This document shows, one piece after another, positions 50,043-58,325 of a stretch of DNA of 64,000 nt. Source of the stretch: Treponema sp. (GTDB lineage Bacteria; Spirochaetota; Spirochaetia; Treponematales; Treponemataceae); NCBI GenBank assembly GCA_022510865.1, contig JAFLSQ010000001.1:1-64000 (forward strand). Direction: 5' to 3'. Each line of letters begins with the position of its first letter. Position 1 is the first letter of the stretch. Position numbers and translations under genes: made by a program. Below the pieces are notes generated by a model. It did not search any database. It was not told the origin of the DNA and saw only the letters and a list, made by a program, of their open reading frames with translations.

Positions 50043-51478
50043 ATTTTTTCCTCCTCGGTCACAACTTCACCGGCAGCATTCTCATCCGAATTTTCTTCCT
50101 GCACCTCAGGCTCAATGAACTCACCCTGATTGCCCGGCCTTTCCGCGTTCTCCACCACGGATTCCTCGGGCAAACCGAAGCCGTCATTATCATCGCTTGG
50201 AAATTTGTCCGCAAAAACGTCGTCCTCAAGCTCTTCCAGCGTAACATCCTCTTCGGCAAGAGCCTCCTCCGCGTCATCGGAAGGTTCCGCCGCATCCGCA
50301 AACTGATTTTCAGACTCGTCCGGTAAAATCAGAACGTCCTCAACCTCGTCCGTCTCATCGGCGACAGTCTCCTCTGTCTCGGCGGGCGCGGCAAGGTCAT
50401 CAGCATCCGGCTCAACTGCGGATTCCTCTGCAACGGGCGCGCTCTCAGCCTCGGAGGACTCAATCACTGTCTCGTACTGGTCATCAATATCCGCGGCAAT
50501 CTCAACCTCGGCATCTTCGGGGGACTCATAATCGTCAGCCTCCAGAAGAACCGTATCCTCGCTCTCAATTCCGTCCAGATTTTCGCCTGTGAGCGGGGAT
50601 TCCCTGTCGGCACGGGCCGCAAAGTCCTCGCTTTCCTGAACACGCTTTTTTGCCTCGTCAATCGCGGTCTGCGCAGTGGAGCGTCTTGCCGAGACTTCCT
50701 CGAACAAAGCGGTGAAATCCTCACGGGCAGAAATATAAAGCTCACGCGCACGTTTAGGATTCTGCATCTCATAGAGCGTGTCGCCGTTCTGGAAAGATTC
50801 CGCCGCAACTTTGTAACGTTCTTTCTGCGACACGGCCGCTTTCACGCTGTCCGCATTTTTCTTTGCGGCATAGGCGAACGAGCGCTCTTCCTTGGCAAGT
50901 TTTTTATATGTGACAATCAGCACCGAATTGAAGCCGCTGTACGCTTTTTGCGCAGAATCAAAAATGTTCTTGCTAAGCGGAGCATCGCTGTCCAAAGCGG
51001 CAAGCACTTTTTCAAGAGCCGCTGATGCCTCGTCATAGTCTTTCTGATCATAGCGGGCAAAGTCATTCTCATCGACTTCTTTTTTTGCAGCCTGCGCCTT
51101 CAAAAGATTTGAAATCAGCTCATAACGTGCGATTATATCATCGGCGTTCTGTTTTACAGTGCCGTCTGCCTTGCACTGCTCCAGATAGTCATCGGATTTT
51201 TTCAGCAGGTCGGGGGCAAGCTCGTCCGCGCCAGCTTCCACGGCCGCGTTCCGTGCATTCTCAATTTTTTTAAGAAGCGCGGACTGCTCATCCAAATCCT
51301 CGGTCTCATCATCACTGGCAGGCTCATCATCGTCAAAAATCTCGGCGAACTGCTCATCCTGCTCATCCTCAACAACGGGTGCCTCAAGAACCGGCTCTTC
51401 CGGTTCGGGCGTTGAGCCACAGGAAATGAAAAACAAGGCTGTTGAAATTGACAGAACAGACAAAAATACTCTCTTCAT
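50039..51478 (-). CDS. acidic lipoprotein with helical repeats
   Basis: A 479-aa lipoprotein with a lipobox ending LFFISC (about residue 20). The central part (about 75-305) is helical, Ala/Lys/Glu-rich and probably coiled coil; the C-terminal 180 residues are strongly acidic and low complexity (runs of Asp, Glu, Ala, Val), likely disordered. The start at 51478 follows GAGAGG. It is co-translated with the LysM protein. Function is unknown; anchoring or spacing between membrane and wall is a guess. Confidence 0.85.
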   Translation of the reverse strand: MKRVFLSVLSISTALFFISCGSTPEPEEPVLEAPVVEDEQDEQFAEIFDDDEPASDDETEDLDEQSALLKKIENARNAAVEAGADELAPDLLKKSDDYLEQCKADGTVKQNADDIIARYELISNLLKAQAAKKEVDENDFARYDQKDYDEASAALEKVLAALDSDAPLSKNIFDSAQKAYSGFNSVLIVTYKKLAKEERSFAYAAKKNADSVKAAVSQKERYKVAAESFQNGDTLYEMQNPKRARELYISAREDFTALFEEVSARRSTAQTAIDEAKKRVQESEDFAARADRESPLTGENLDGIESEDTVLLEADDYESPEDAEVEIAADIDDQYETVIESSEAESAPVAEESAVEPDADDLAAPAETEETVADETDEVEDVLILPDESENQFADAAEPSDDAEEALAEEDVTLEELEDDVFADKFPSDDNDGFGLPEESVVENAERPGNQGEFIEPEVQEENSDENAAGEVVTEEEKI

Positions 51479-51612
51479 ACACACCTCTCGATTTATAAAT
51501 AGGAATATTTTACTATATTTTTTACAGCGACACAACGATAATATTAACAATCAAACAAAATATCGGCAGTTCTGGGGAAAAACTCACAGATTTTGCCATA
51601 AAGGAGAGAAAA

Positions 51613-51837
51613 ATGGCGGATGATTTTTCTTTTTCGATTGAAAAAAGCATCGGAACTGTGAGCGAAGGAAAAGGCGGATGGAATTTGGAGCTGAATCTTG
51701 TGTCATGGGGCGGCCGCCCTGCAAAATATGATTTAAGAAGCTGGTCGCCGGATCATCAGAAGATGGGCAAAGGCTCTACGTTCACAAAAGAGGAGCTGGT
51801 CAGCCTTAGAAATCTGCTGAATACTCTGGAATTGTAG
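51613..51837 (+). CDS. PC4/YdbC-like single-stranded nucleic-acid-binding protein
   Basis: A 74-aa protein matching the bacterial PC4 (p15 coactivator) family: FSFSIEKSIGTVSEGKGGWN, LELNLVSWGGRPAKYDLRSW, SPDHQKMGKGSTFTKEEL. It should dimerise and bind single-stranded DNA or RNA; the cellular role in bacteria is unsettled. AAGGAGAG precedes the ATG. Its last 32 nt overlap the convergent end of holA. Confidence 0.88.
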   Translation: MADDFSFSIEKSIGTVSEGKGGWNLELNLVSWGGRPAKYDLRSWSPDHQKMGKGSTFTKEELVSLRNLLNTLEL

Positions 51838-52804
51838 ACTGAATCTGCGCTCCTTTTTTTATGATAATCTCATAAAGCATTTTCTGCAACAGAATGTCCT
51901 CCAGCTGCGAGCCGCCGCTTCTGATTTCCATGTCTGTGGATGCGAGAACCGCAAGTACCGCAGTTGCCTGCCCCACAGTCCACACACGGGCCGCGCTGCG
52001 GTACTGTTTCTGGAGCATTACGCCGTGAACCGCAGAGTCGCCCTCGTTGTGCCAACGCACAAGATTTCTGAAACACGACGCAAGGCCCGCAATAATCATC
52101 ACAGAAGAATTTTCTTTTGAAAGCCTGATTCGCTGGAGAACCGAAAGCCCTTTCTCAAAACGATTCTCGGCATTTTCGGTGCTGTCGGCAATCTGCGCGA
52201 AAAGCGAGAACGCGTTCTCCTCCCGGTTGTGAGTGAGGACAGATTCCACATCCGCCTCGGTAATCTCATGCTCCTTCGGAAAGCAGATGAAAAACCGCGA
52301 GCATTCGTCCTTAAGAGCCTGTGTGTTGTTCTCGACAAGGTCCAGAATCAGCTCGGCGGCATTCCGCTGGATTTTATAGCCGTTTTTCTGAAAAAATGAC
52401 TGCACCCATGGCAGTTTTTTTTCCTCGAACATCGTCCAGAATTTTTTGCGGTTCTGTGACGAGACAAGTTTCTCAAGCTTTGAGTCAACTGAAATATCGT
52501 CAGAGACAAGGATGAGCGTGGATTCCGGAGCCGGGTCGCCAAGCCAGTCGGCAATCATCTGAATATCGTCCTTTTTTTTGATTAGCTCGGCGTTTTTGCA
52601 GACAACCAGAACGCCGTCAGAAAAAAGCGTGCCGCTCTGCAAAATCGTCATCACCTGACTTAGCGGAGTCTCCAGAAGATAAAAAACGTGCTCGTCCACA
52701 GCCCCAAGTTTCTTTTTAACGGCATTTTTTATGCTGTCCACCGCATCGTTGCGCTCGCCGAATTCAGGGCCTGTGTACAAGTAAACGGGCTTAAAATCGG
52801 CCAT
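51806..52804 (-). CDS. holA: DNA polymerase III subunit delta
   Basis: A 332-aa clamp-loader subunit with the three-domain helical arrangement of the family (VYLYTGPEFGERNDAVDSIK; VLVVCKNAELI; LDLVENNTQALKDECSRFF; RIRLSKENSSVMIIAGLASC). It opens the beta clamp. The start overlaps the lexA stop by one base (TGATG), placing it in the hprK-ptsH-lexA-holA operon. Confidence 0.85.
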   Translation of the reverse strand: MADFKPVYLYTGPEFGERNDAVDSIKNAVKKKLGAVDEHVFYLLETPLSQVMTILQSGTLFSDGVLVVCKNAELIKKKDDIQMIADWLGDPAPESTLILVSDDISVDSKLEKLVSSQNRKKFWTMFEEKKLPWVQSFFQKNGYKIQRNAAELILDLVENNTQALKDECSRFFICFPKEHEITEADVESVLTHNREENAFSLFAQIADSTENAENRFEKGLSVLQRIRLSKENSSVMIIAGLASCFRNLVRWHNEGDSAVHGVMLQKQYRSAARVWTVGQATAVLAVLASTDMEIRSGGSQLEDILLQKMLYEIIIKKGAQIQSTIPEYSADF

Positions 52805-53415
52805 CAGTATGTGCGGACAATGTTGGACAGAATCCCGACGATTCTTACATCCGTGCAGTAAATGGCAGAGAACGCAGGATTCTCTGGCTGCAATCTCACG
52901 CGCTCGGCCTCTTTGTAATAGCGTTTGAGCGTGATGGCGTTATCTATCACCGCGACAATAATCTGACCGTCAACCGCTGTGCTCGCCTGCTCCACAACCG
53001 CAAGGTCGCCGTCAAGAATTCCGGCGTTCACCATGCTCTCACCGCGGACACGGAGCGCAAAATAACTTTTTCCGGGGCGCACGAACGGCTCGGTAAGATT
53101 CACATAGCCGTCAAGATTCTCCTCGCAGAGAAGCGGACGGCCTGCCGCCACCGTGCCGAGCATGGGAACGCGCCCAACGTACAGCTGCGGGTCTTTTTCT
53201 CTTGCGCCTGCAAGCACTCTCAGCGAGCGGGCTTTTTTCTCACGCTGGGAAAGATAACCCTTTTTTTGCAGGGCCGCAATATGATCCTGAATTGCGCGCA
53301 GTGAAATGCCAAAATGCTCGCTCAAGTCCCGGACTGTAGGCGGATAGGAATTCTCGTCCGTGTAATCCACAATATAATCCAGAACCTGCTGCTGTCTTTC
53401 TGTTATTCCTTTCAT
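52804..53415 (-). CDS. lexA: SOS repressor LexA
   Basis: A 203-aa repressor. The N-terminal winged helix has PTVRDLSEHFGISLRAIQDH; the cleavage site is the Ala-Gly in TVAAGRP; the catalytic Ser is in RGESMVNAGI and the Lys in NAITLKRYY. It represses DNA-damage genes until RecA promotes self-cleavage. AGGAGG precedes the start at 53415. No LexA box was identified with confidence nearby. Confidence 0.95.
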   Translation of the reverse strand: MKGITERQQQVLDYIVDYTDENSYPPTVRDLSEHFGISLRAIQDHIAALQKKGYLSQREKKARSLRVLAGAREKDPQLYVGRVPMLGTVAAGRPLLCEENLDGYVNLTEPFVRPGKSYFALRVRGESMVNAGILDGDLAVVEQASTAVDGQIIVAVIDNAITLKRYYKEAERVRLQPENPAFSAIYCTDVRIVGILSNIVRTY

Positions 53416-53487
53416 AAAATCTACCTCCTGTTGCGGTTGATATAATGCGAAATGAAACACGACACCGTGATTTTTACGGCGCGGGTC

Positions 53488-53754
53488 TCAATCCTCCTCA
53501 AAACGATTGCAGAACAGCTCCTCGATTGCAGAGGCTGCCTCTGACTCATCAGAGCCTTCTGTCACAAGCGTAAGCTGAGTGTTGTAACACGCGCCCATTG
53601 CAATCACACCCATGATTGACTTTGCGTTCACGGTCGCGCCGTCTTTTGTCAGGCTCACATCGCTCTCAAACTTGTTCGCAGTTTGTGCGATGATTGCGGC
53701 CGGCCGCGCATGGATTCCGGCTCTGTTCTGTACAGTCAAAATCTTCTCAACCAT
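53488..53754 (-). CDS. ptsH: phosphocarrier protein HPr
   Basis: An 88-aa protein with both regulatory sites: the His phosphorylated by Enzyme I in GIHARPA and the Ser phosphorylated by HPr kinase in NAKSIMGVIAMG. AGGAA lies upstream of the ATG at 53754. It directly follows hprK, the enzyme that modifies it. In spirochaetes HPr often serves regulation rather than sugar transport; no PTS permease is in the window. Confidence 0.95.
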   Translation of the reverse strand: MVEKILTVQNRAGIHARPAAIIAQTANKFESDVSLTKDGATVNAKSIMGVIAMGACYNTQLTLVTEGSDESEAASAIEELFCNRFEED

Positions 53755-53790
53755 TTTCACATTTCCTTGGCATCCTGTGCCGTAAAATTT

Positions 53791-54780
53791 TCAGTAAGAA
53801 TCATCATCGTTATATGCATTCTGAGCATCATCAGAAGACTCAATCCACTTAAGGACATTCTGATTGAAATCCTTGGCGGAATTATAACCCATGTTTTTAA
53901 GACGCTCGTTCATGGCGGCGGCTTCTATGATAATCGGGAGGTTGCGCCCCGGACGGACAGGAATCTCAATCAGCGGGATATTCACACCCAGAAACTCCAT
54001 GTATTTTTGCTCCGTGCCAAGACGGTCATAGGCTTTGGCGGAATTCCAGTCCTCCAGCTGGACGATGAGCTGAACCTCTTTCTGGTCGCGGATTGCGCCC
54101 ACCCCGTACAGCGACGATATGTTGATGATGCCAAGACCGCGCACTTCCATGTGATGGCTGATTATTGTGTTCGCGCCGCGCCCCAAAAGCATATTTCCGT
54201 TCACGCACCGAACATCGATTATATCATCCGCAACAAGACGATGGCCGCGCTGCACAAGCTCAAGGGCGGTCTCGCTTTTTCCAACGCCTGAATGCCCGCT
54301 CAGAAGAATGCCGATTCCGTAAACCTCCACAAGAACGCCGTGCAAAGTCTGATGCGGCGCAAAAGTGTTCGAGAAAATTCGCGTGAGGCGGTTTGTGAAT
54401 TCCGCCGACCCAAGGCTTGTCTGCAAAACCGGGCAGCAAGCATTCTCCGCCATCACACGGAATTCATCCGGAGGCTCCATACTGTACGTGAACACGCAGC
54501 ACGGAACCTGCCCGCCAAAAAAAGTCTTGAGGCTGTCCATCGATTTTTCTTTGTGAAGTTTGTTCAAGAAGGCTGTCTCACCGCGCCCAAAAACCTGAAT
54601 CCTGCTGCTCTCAAAAACATCGTAGAAACCAGAGAGCGCAAGCCCCGGCCTGTTAATCTCGGGAATTGTGATTGCCCGCGGCAGTCCGCGCTGACCGGCG
54701 ATGCACCGCAGCTCCAGCGCATCGTGACCGGACAATTCCAAGTTGAGCAAATCCAAAACGGTGAATTTCTTTTTTGCCAT
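53791..54780 (-). CDS. hprK: HPr kinase/phosphorylase
   Basis: A 329-aa bifunctional enzyme that phosphorylates HPr at Ser46 and removes it again, depending on metabolic state. The P-loop is GHSGVGKSE, followed by LVADDIIDV; the C-terminal signature is EIPVRPGRNLPIIIEAAAMN. It is the first gene of an operon with ptsH, lexA and holA. The ATG lies 6 nt after the -10 box and has no Shine-Dalgarno, so the mRNA should be leaderless. Confidence 0.96.
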   Translation of the reverse strand: MAKKKFTVLDLLNLELSGHDALELRCIAGQRGLPRAITIPEINRPGLALSGFYDVFESSRIQVFGRGETAFLNKLHKEKSMDSLKTFFGGQVPCCVFTYSMEPPDEFRVMAENACCPVLQTSLGSAEFTNRLTRIFSNTFAPHQTLHGVLVEVYGIGILLSGHSGVGKSETALELVQRGHRLVADDIIDVRCVNGNMLLGRGANTIISHHMEVRGLGIINISSLYGVGAIRDQKEVQLIVQLEDWNSAKAYDRLGTEQKYMEFLGVNIPLIEIPVRPGRNLPIIIEAAAMNERLKNMGYNSAKDFNQNVLKWIESSDDAQNAYNDDDSY

Positions 54781-54786
54781 ACGTCT

Positions 54787-54815
54787 AGTATACGCACAAT
54801 AAGATATTTTTTCAA
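54787..54815 (-). promoter_or_regulatory. promoter of the hprK operon, leaderless
   Basis: On the minus strand TTGAAA (54815-54810), 17-nt spacer, TATACT (54792-54787), then 6 nt to the ATG. One of the two clearest leaderless configurations in the window. Confidence 0.8.
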
Positions 54816-54876
54816 CCGGACCGCCCGCTTCCCGTGATTTTTAACCGCCATCCTGCCAGACCACATAAAATGCCGC

Positions 54877-54940
54877 CGCAACCGCACCGTTCGAATTTAA
54901 CGACCGTTTAAATCAAACAGGTGCGGGCCGGGGAATCCGC
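54877..54940 (-). repeat. 64-bp palindromic intergenic element, copy 1
   Basis: Its reverse complement matches 60155-60218 with about five differences including one indel. Terminal arms AACGGTGCGG-type and an inner ACCGTTT/AAACGGT pair can form alternative hairpins. It lies between divergent hprK and the exported-protein gene. Confidence 0.75.
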
Positions 54941-54990
54941 GGGACGGTTTTACAATCGCACTGAAAATCATCTTTCATAAAAATTCTGTT

Positions 54991-55018
54991 TTGACTTTAT
55001 GGAATTTTGGGGTAAAAT
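54991..55018 (+). promoter_or_regulatory. promoter of the exported protein gene
   Basis: TTGACT (54991-54996), 16-nt spacer, TAAAAT (55013-55018). The leader before the ATG at 55045 is about 20 nt with AGGAGG. Confidence 0.7.
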
Positions 55019-55044
55019 GAAATCATAACAAACAGGAGGATGCA

Positions 55045-55614
55045 ATGAAAAAATCTTTATCATTGTTGATTGTCGCGGCCGTGGCTTTTGCCTCATTGTT
55101 CGCGGCACCAAAGAAATCGCAGTCTAAGCAGCCTGTCGAGCTTGAATACGGAACCGACTACACGATTGAATCAACTTGGTACGGCGAGGAATATTTCCTC
55201 ATCGACCTCACATCAATTCACTTCAACAAGGGCGCAGTGAACACAAATCACGCGGTTATTCTCAGAATTGTGCCCCGCGAGCTAATCACAAAAAATTCTG
55301 TGATTGAAGTCGAGTACAAGATGGACAAATATGACCCGTCAAAATCGGCGCAGGTTTGCATTCAGCCCGCAACTGTGGAAAACACCGGCGCGGCGGACTA
55401 CTCAAAGCAGGATTATCCCATCATCTACAACCAGTTCGAGCCGTCCCAGACAGGCGTTTTCCAGGTTCAGACAAACACACTGCTGAATTCTTCCGTGAAA
55501 GACACGGTAGACGGTTTCCGCATCGTCAACAACGCGGGCACTTACAACGAGTTCACGTGGCAGGACGACTGGGGTTTCACAATCACAAAAGTAACAATCA
55601 GGCCGAAAAAATAA
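55045..55614 (+). CDS. exported beta-rich protein of unknown function
   Basis: A 189-aa protein with a signal peptide (KKSLSLLIVAAVAFASLFAA) and a mature part of beta strands separated by loops, without cysteine lipobox. Nothing diagnostic is recognised; the aromatic- and Asn-rich pattern would suit a jelly-roll or carbohydrate-binding-like fold, which is speculation. AACAGGAGG precedes the ATG. A terminator follows directly, so it is a single-gene unit, and its promoter lies beside repeat copy 1. Confidence 0.8.
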   Translation: MKKSLSLLIVAAVAFASLFAAPKKSQSKQPVELEYGTDYTIESTWYGEEYFLIDLTSIHFNKGAVNTNHAVILRIVPRELITKNSVIEVEYKMDKYDPSKSAQVCIQPATVENTGAADYSKQDYPIIYNQFEPSQTGVFQVQTNTLLNSSVKDTVDGFRIVNNAGTYNEFTWQDDWGFTITKVTIRPKK

Positions 55615-55633
55615 ATTCGGTAGACTGATTTTC

Positions 55634-55675
55634 AGCCCCGGCGTTCGCAAGGCGGATTCCGGGGCTTTTCTTTTC
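55634..55675 (+). terminator. intrinsic terminator
   Basis: AGCCCCGG (55634-55641) pairs with CCGGGGCT (55659-55666), followed by TTTTCTTTT. Confidence 0.85.
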
Positions 55676-55690
55676 CACCCCGATTTTTTC

Positions 55691-55699
55691 TGCTATAAT
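55691..55699 (+). promoter_or_regulatory. extended -10 promoter of the DNA methyltransferase, leaderless
   Basis: TGCTATAAT carries the TGn extension and a perfect -10 box that ends 6 nt before the ATG at 55706. The -35 region is poor, as usual for extended -10 promoters. Confidence 0.65.
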
Positions 55700-55705
55700 T
55701 CTGGC

Positions 55706-56923
55706 ATGATTTCCCTTTCCTGGACGGATTTCCCGGAGCCTTCTGATGAGCCAGGCCTTGCCCGCGCCTCAAATCTTTTTCCTCCGCTCTTTGATTGCCA
55801 TGCTTTCATTGAGGGCGATAATTATCCCGTCCTGCAAAAATTGCAGGAGAATTTTGCGCAGAAAATCAGTTTCATTTACATTGATCCGCCGTACAACACA
55901 GGAAACTCCTTCACTTATTCCGATGATTTTTCTGTCCGTGGCGCGGGAAAAAATCACGCGGACGCAGACAAGCATTCTGCGTGGCTCAGTTTTATGAGCC
56001 GCCGTCTGCGCCTTGCCCGCAATCTTCTTGCGGCAGACGGCTGCATTTTCATCGCAATAGACCAGGGCGAGCTTTATCCGCTCAAACTTCTGTGCGACCA
56101 GATTTTTGGCGAGGACAATTTTGTGAATGATTTTATGTGGCTTCACGGCAAAGGAAAAAAAGACCGCTGGTCGCGCACGTTGCAGCAGCACACGCTGTGC
56201 TATGCGAAAAACAAAAGTCAGCTGCCTCCGTTCCGCGAGAGTGAGCGCGCAAGATGGGCAAAAACAAACCCGGACGATGATTCACGCGGCAACTGGTTTT
56301 CCGGAAGCATATCGTTCACAGAAAAGCGGTCAAATCCAAATCACAGGAATTTTTATTCGGTCACTGCCCCGGACGGCAGAATCTGGACGCGGCAGTGGTT
56401 TGTTCCAAAGCATGAGATGGACGCGCTGATTGCCAACGGCCGCATTTATTTTGGCAAACCTCCCCGGTTCGGAAAAGTTCCGCGCGTAAAAATTTTCAAT
56501 GAGACAGAGACCGAGGTGATTCCCCGCAACATAATCCAGAAAATTGATTCAACCAGAAGCGCGCAAAATCATCTGGATAAAATTCTTGGCGTAAAGGGCG
56601 CGTTTGAAAATCCCAAGCCTGTTCCGCTGATTGCCCACTTTTTAAAAATTTGCAGGCTTCCTGAATCCGCCGTGATTCTTGATTTTTTTGCGGGGAGCGG
56701 CACAACTTTTGAGGCCGTCTGCGCGGTGAACAAAGAGGACGGCGGACAGCGACGCTGCATTCTTGTGCAGAAAAATGAGCCGTGCAAAAGCAGCGCATCA
56801 AAATCCGCAGGATTTAAAACCATCTCGGATTTGTGCTACGCGCGCTGCCAGAAAACTGCGGCGGAATACGGCACAAAAATCTCAAGGCACGCACTTGTTG
56901 TTCCGCATGAATTGCCTAGCTGA
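55706..56923 (+). CDS. site-specific DNA methyltransferase, orphan
   Basis: A 405-aa amino-methyltransferase. Motif IV DPPYNTGN is at about residue 53 and motif I FFAGSGTT at about 330, the order of beta-class enzymes (type III Mod-like, adenine or N4-cytosine). The central part (about 135-260) should hold target recognition. No restriction endonuclease gene is next to it: the upstream gene is an exported protein and the downstream gene is on the other strand. An epigenetic rather than defence role is likely. Leaderless start. Confidence 0.9.
   Translation: MISLSWTDFPEPSDEPGLARASNLFPPLFDCHAFIEGDNYPVLQKLQENFAQKISFIYIDPPYNTGNSFTYSDDFSVRGAGKNHADADKHSAWLSFMSRRLRLARNLLAADGCIFIAIDQGELYPLKLLCDQIFGEDNFVNDFMWLHGKGKKDRWSRTLQQHTLCYAKNKSQLPPFRESERARWAKTNPDDDSRGNWFSGSISFTEKRSNPNHRNFYSVTAPDGRIWTRQWFVPKHEMDALIANGRIYFGKPPRFGKVPRVKIFNETETEVIPRNIIQKIDSTRSAQNHLDKILGVKGAFENPKPVPLIAHFLKICRLPESAVILDFFAGSGTTFEAVCAVNKEDGGQRRCILVQKNEPCKSSASKSAGFKTISDLCYARCQKTAAEYGTKISRHALVVPHELPS
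56801..56815. repeat. second copy of the AAATCCGCAGGATTT palindrome
   Basis: Identical over 15 bp to 32162-32176, here inside the 3' part of the methyltransferase gene. Confidence 0.4.
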
Positions 56924-58280
56924 AAAGTCTCCTGCATTCAAGATAAAAGCGTTTCTCATCGGCTTCGCCCATAGAAAAACTTTTTCTGGGAAGCGGGCCG
57001 CGCACCGTGATTGTCTCAAAAAAACTGTCCTTTGCAATCGGAGGAAGCAGGATTCCCACGGCGTTGTCGCGCGAGCCAAGCCTCAGCACCTCATCGCTTC
57101 CGTGGATATAATCGATTTCGGGCGCGGGACCGTCAGAAAAATCGCCCTGCAAAAATGCGTCAATTTCCGGCTGCAAATGAGATACCGCAAGGCCATCGAT
57201 TTTTGTCCGCAGCAGGACGTACTTCTGCGATTCCCCGGTTTTGTACGTAAAACCAAAATCCGTGCGGGAAGATTTCACAAGATTCTCCAGCTCCGCGGAT
57301 GACTGAACCTGGCTTGCAGTTCCGCCCAATTTTTGCGCAAGATGATTTATGAGCGTCTCGGCGGATGCATTGAAAATCACGCGGTGAATCGGCTCAAAAG
57401 TCAGGCCATCATCATAAATGCTCACAATCTCAACAAGCGCGTAGCGAACCGGGCAGTCCGTAAGCTCTTCTGCGGATTTTTTCTGCTGCGCCTTGAATTC
57501 ATCCCAGACCGCCTTTGCGGTTGCCAGCGAATGATTGCCGTCGCCCACCGCAAAAAGAAAAACAGAGCCGTCATCCGCCTGATTTTCCTGCGCGATTTTT
57601 GCGACCGCATCCGCTACAGAATCAAGCGCGGTATCGTCCTCAACCGCCCACCCTGTGATGTGCCCGCCATTGCACATCAGCTCGCCGTTGTAAAGCGGAC
57701 TGTTGTTTTTTACAAGCGAGCCAGTCCGTCCAACAAGCAGATTATTTTTGTCATTCACAAGAAGCATTATGTGCGGAAGTTCCAGCGGCGCGCCCCTGCG
57801 GATTTCCATCCTTGGCGGAATGCGCTCAACAATCGTTGCCTCGGTAGCGCGGATGTTCGCGCGGGAAAACGGCTTCCACTCGTAAGTCTCCAAATCAATC
57901 TGGGCGACAAGCCCTTTTCTTGTGCGCCCGAACGCGGTTTTTCGCTCCAAGTAAACCATGCACTTGCGCGGCGCGTCAAAAATGCCCGAATCCGGGTGGC
58001 AATCGGGGAGACCGCCAAGATAATCGGCCATAGTCCTGCGAATCTCTGCGATTTTTCTGGCTTTGTCCGGCGAATTCAGGTAAACTTCCGGCAAAATCAA
58101 ATTCAAGGTTGACGGCTTTCCGGCGGCGCACGCCTCGGCACGGCTCCAGTAATCCGCGTCCTGCGTGTACTGGTCGCACGCAATCACCGGCCAAGTGCCC
58201 ACATCAATATTTTTTGGCAAAAGGATTTCAGGCACGCCAATCCCAAAAGAATTCAGTTTTTTCTCGCAATGATTTTTCAT
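56916..58280 (-). CDS. DUF1015 family protein
   Basis: A 454-aa cytoplasmic protein of the DUF1015 (COG4198) family, recognised by RKGLVAQIDLETYEWKPF, VGDGNHSLATAKAVWDEF and LGSRDNAVGILLPP. The GDGNHS segment looks like a metal- or phosphate-binding loop, but the family has no settled biochemical role. The start at 58280 is the only one giving a family-like N-terminus; it lies 6 nt after TATACT and has no Shine-Dalgarno. It is divergent from rpoN, and its last 8 nt overlap the methyltransferase gene. Confidence 0.85.
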   Translation of the reverse strand: MKNHCEKKLNSFGIGVPEILLPKNIDVGTWPVIACDQYTQDADYWSRAEACAAGKPSTLNLILPEVYLNSPDKARKIAEIRRTMADYLGGLPDCHPDSGIFDAPRKCMVYLERKTAFGRTRKGLVAQIDLETYEWKPFSRANIRATEATIVERIPPRMEIRRGAPLELPHIMLLVNDKNNLLVGRTGSLVKNNSPLYNGELMCNGGHITGWAVEDDTALDSVADAVAKIAQENQADDGSVFLFAVGDGNHSLATAKAVWDEFKAQQKKSAEELTDCPVRYALVEIVSIYDDGLTFEPIHRVIFNASAETLINHLAQKLGGTASQVQSSAELENLVKSSRTDFGFTYKTGESQKYVLLRTKIDGLAVSHLQPEIDAFLQGDFSDGPAPEIDYIHGSDEVLRLGSRDNAVGILLPPIAKDSFFETITVRGPLPRKSFSMGEADEKRFYLECRRLFS

Positions 58281-58286
58281 AAGCCA

Positions 58287-58319
58287 AGTATACAGGCAAG
58301 ACGGAATTTGTGCTACAAT
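58287..58319. promoter_or_regulatory. overlapping divergent promoters of DUF1015 gene and rpoN
   Basis: Minus strand: TATACT (58292-58287), 6 nt before the ATG at 58280. Plus strand: extended -10 TGCTACAAT (58311-58319), 6 nt before the GTG at 58326. The two -10 boxes are 21 bp apart, so polymerase on one would block the other. Confidence 0.6.
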
Positions 58320-58325
58320 AAAACT

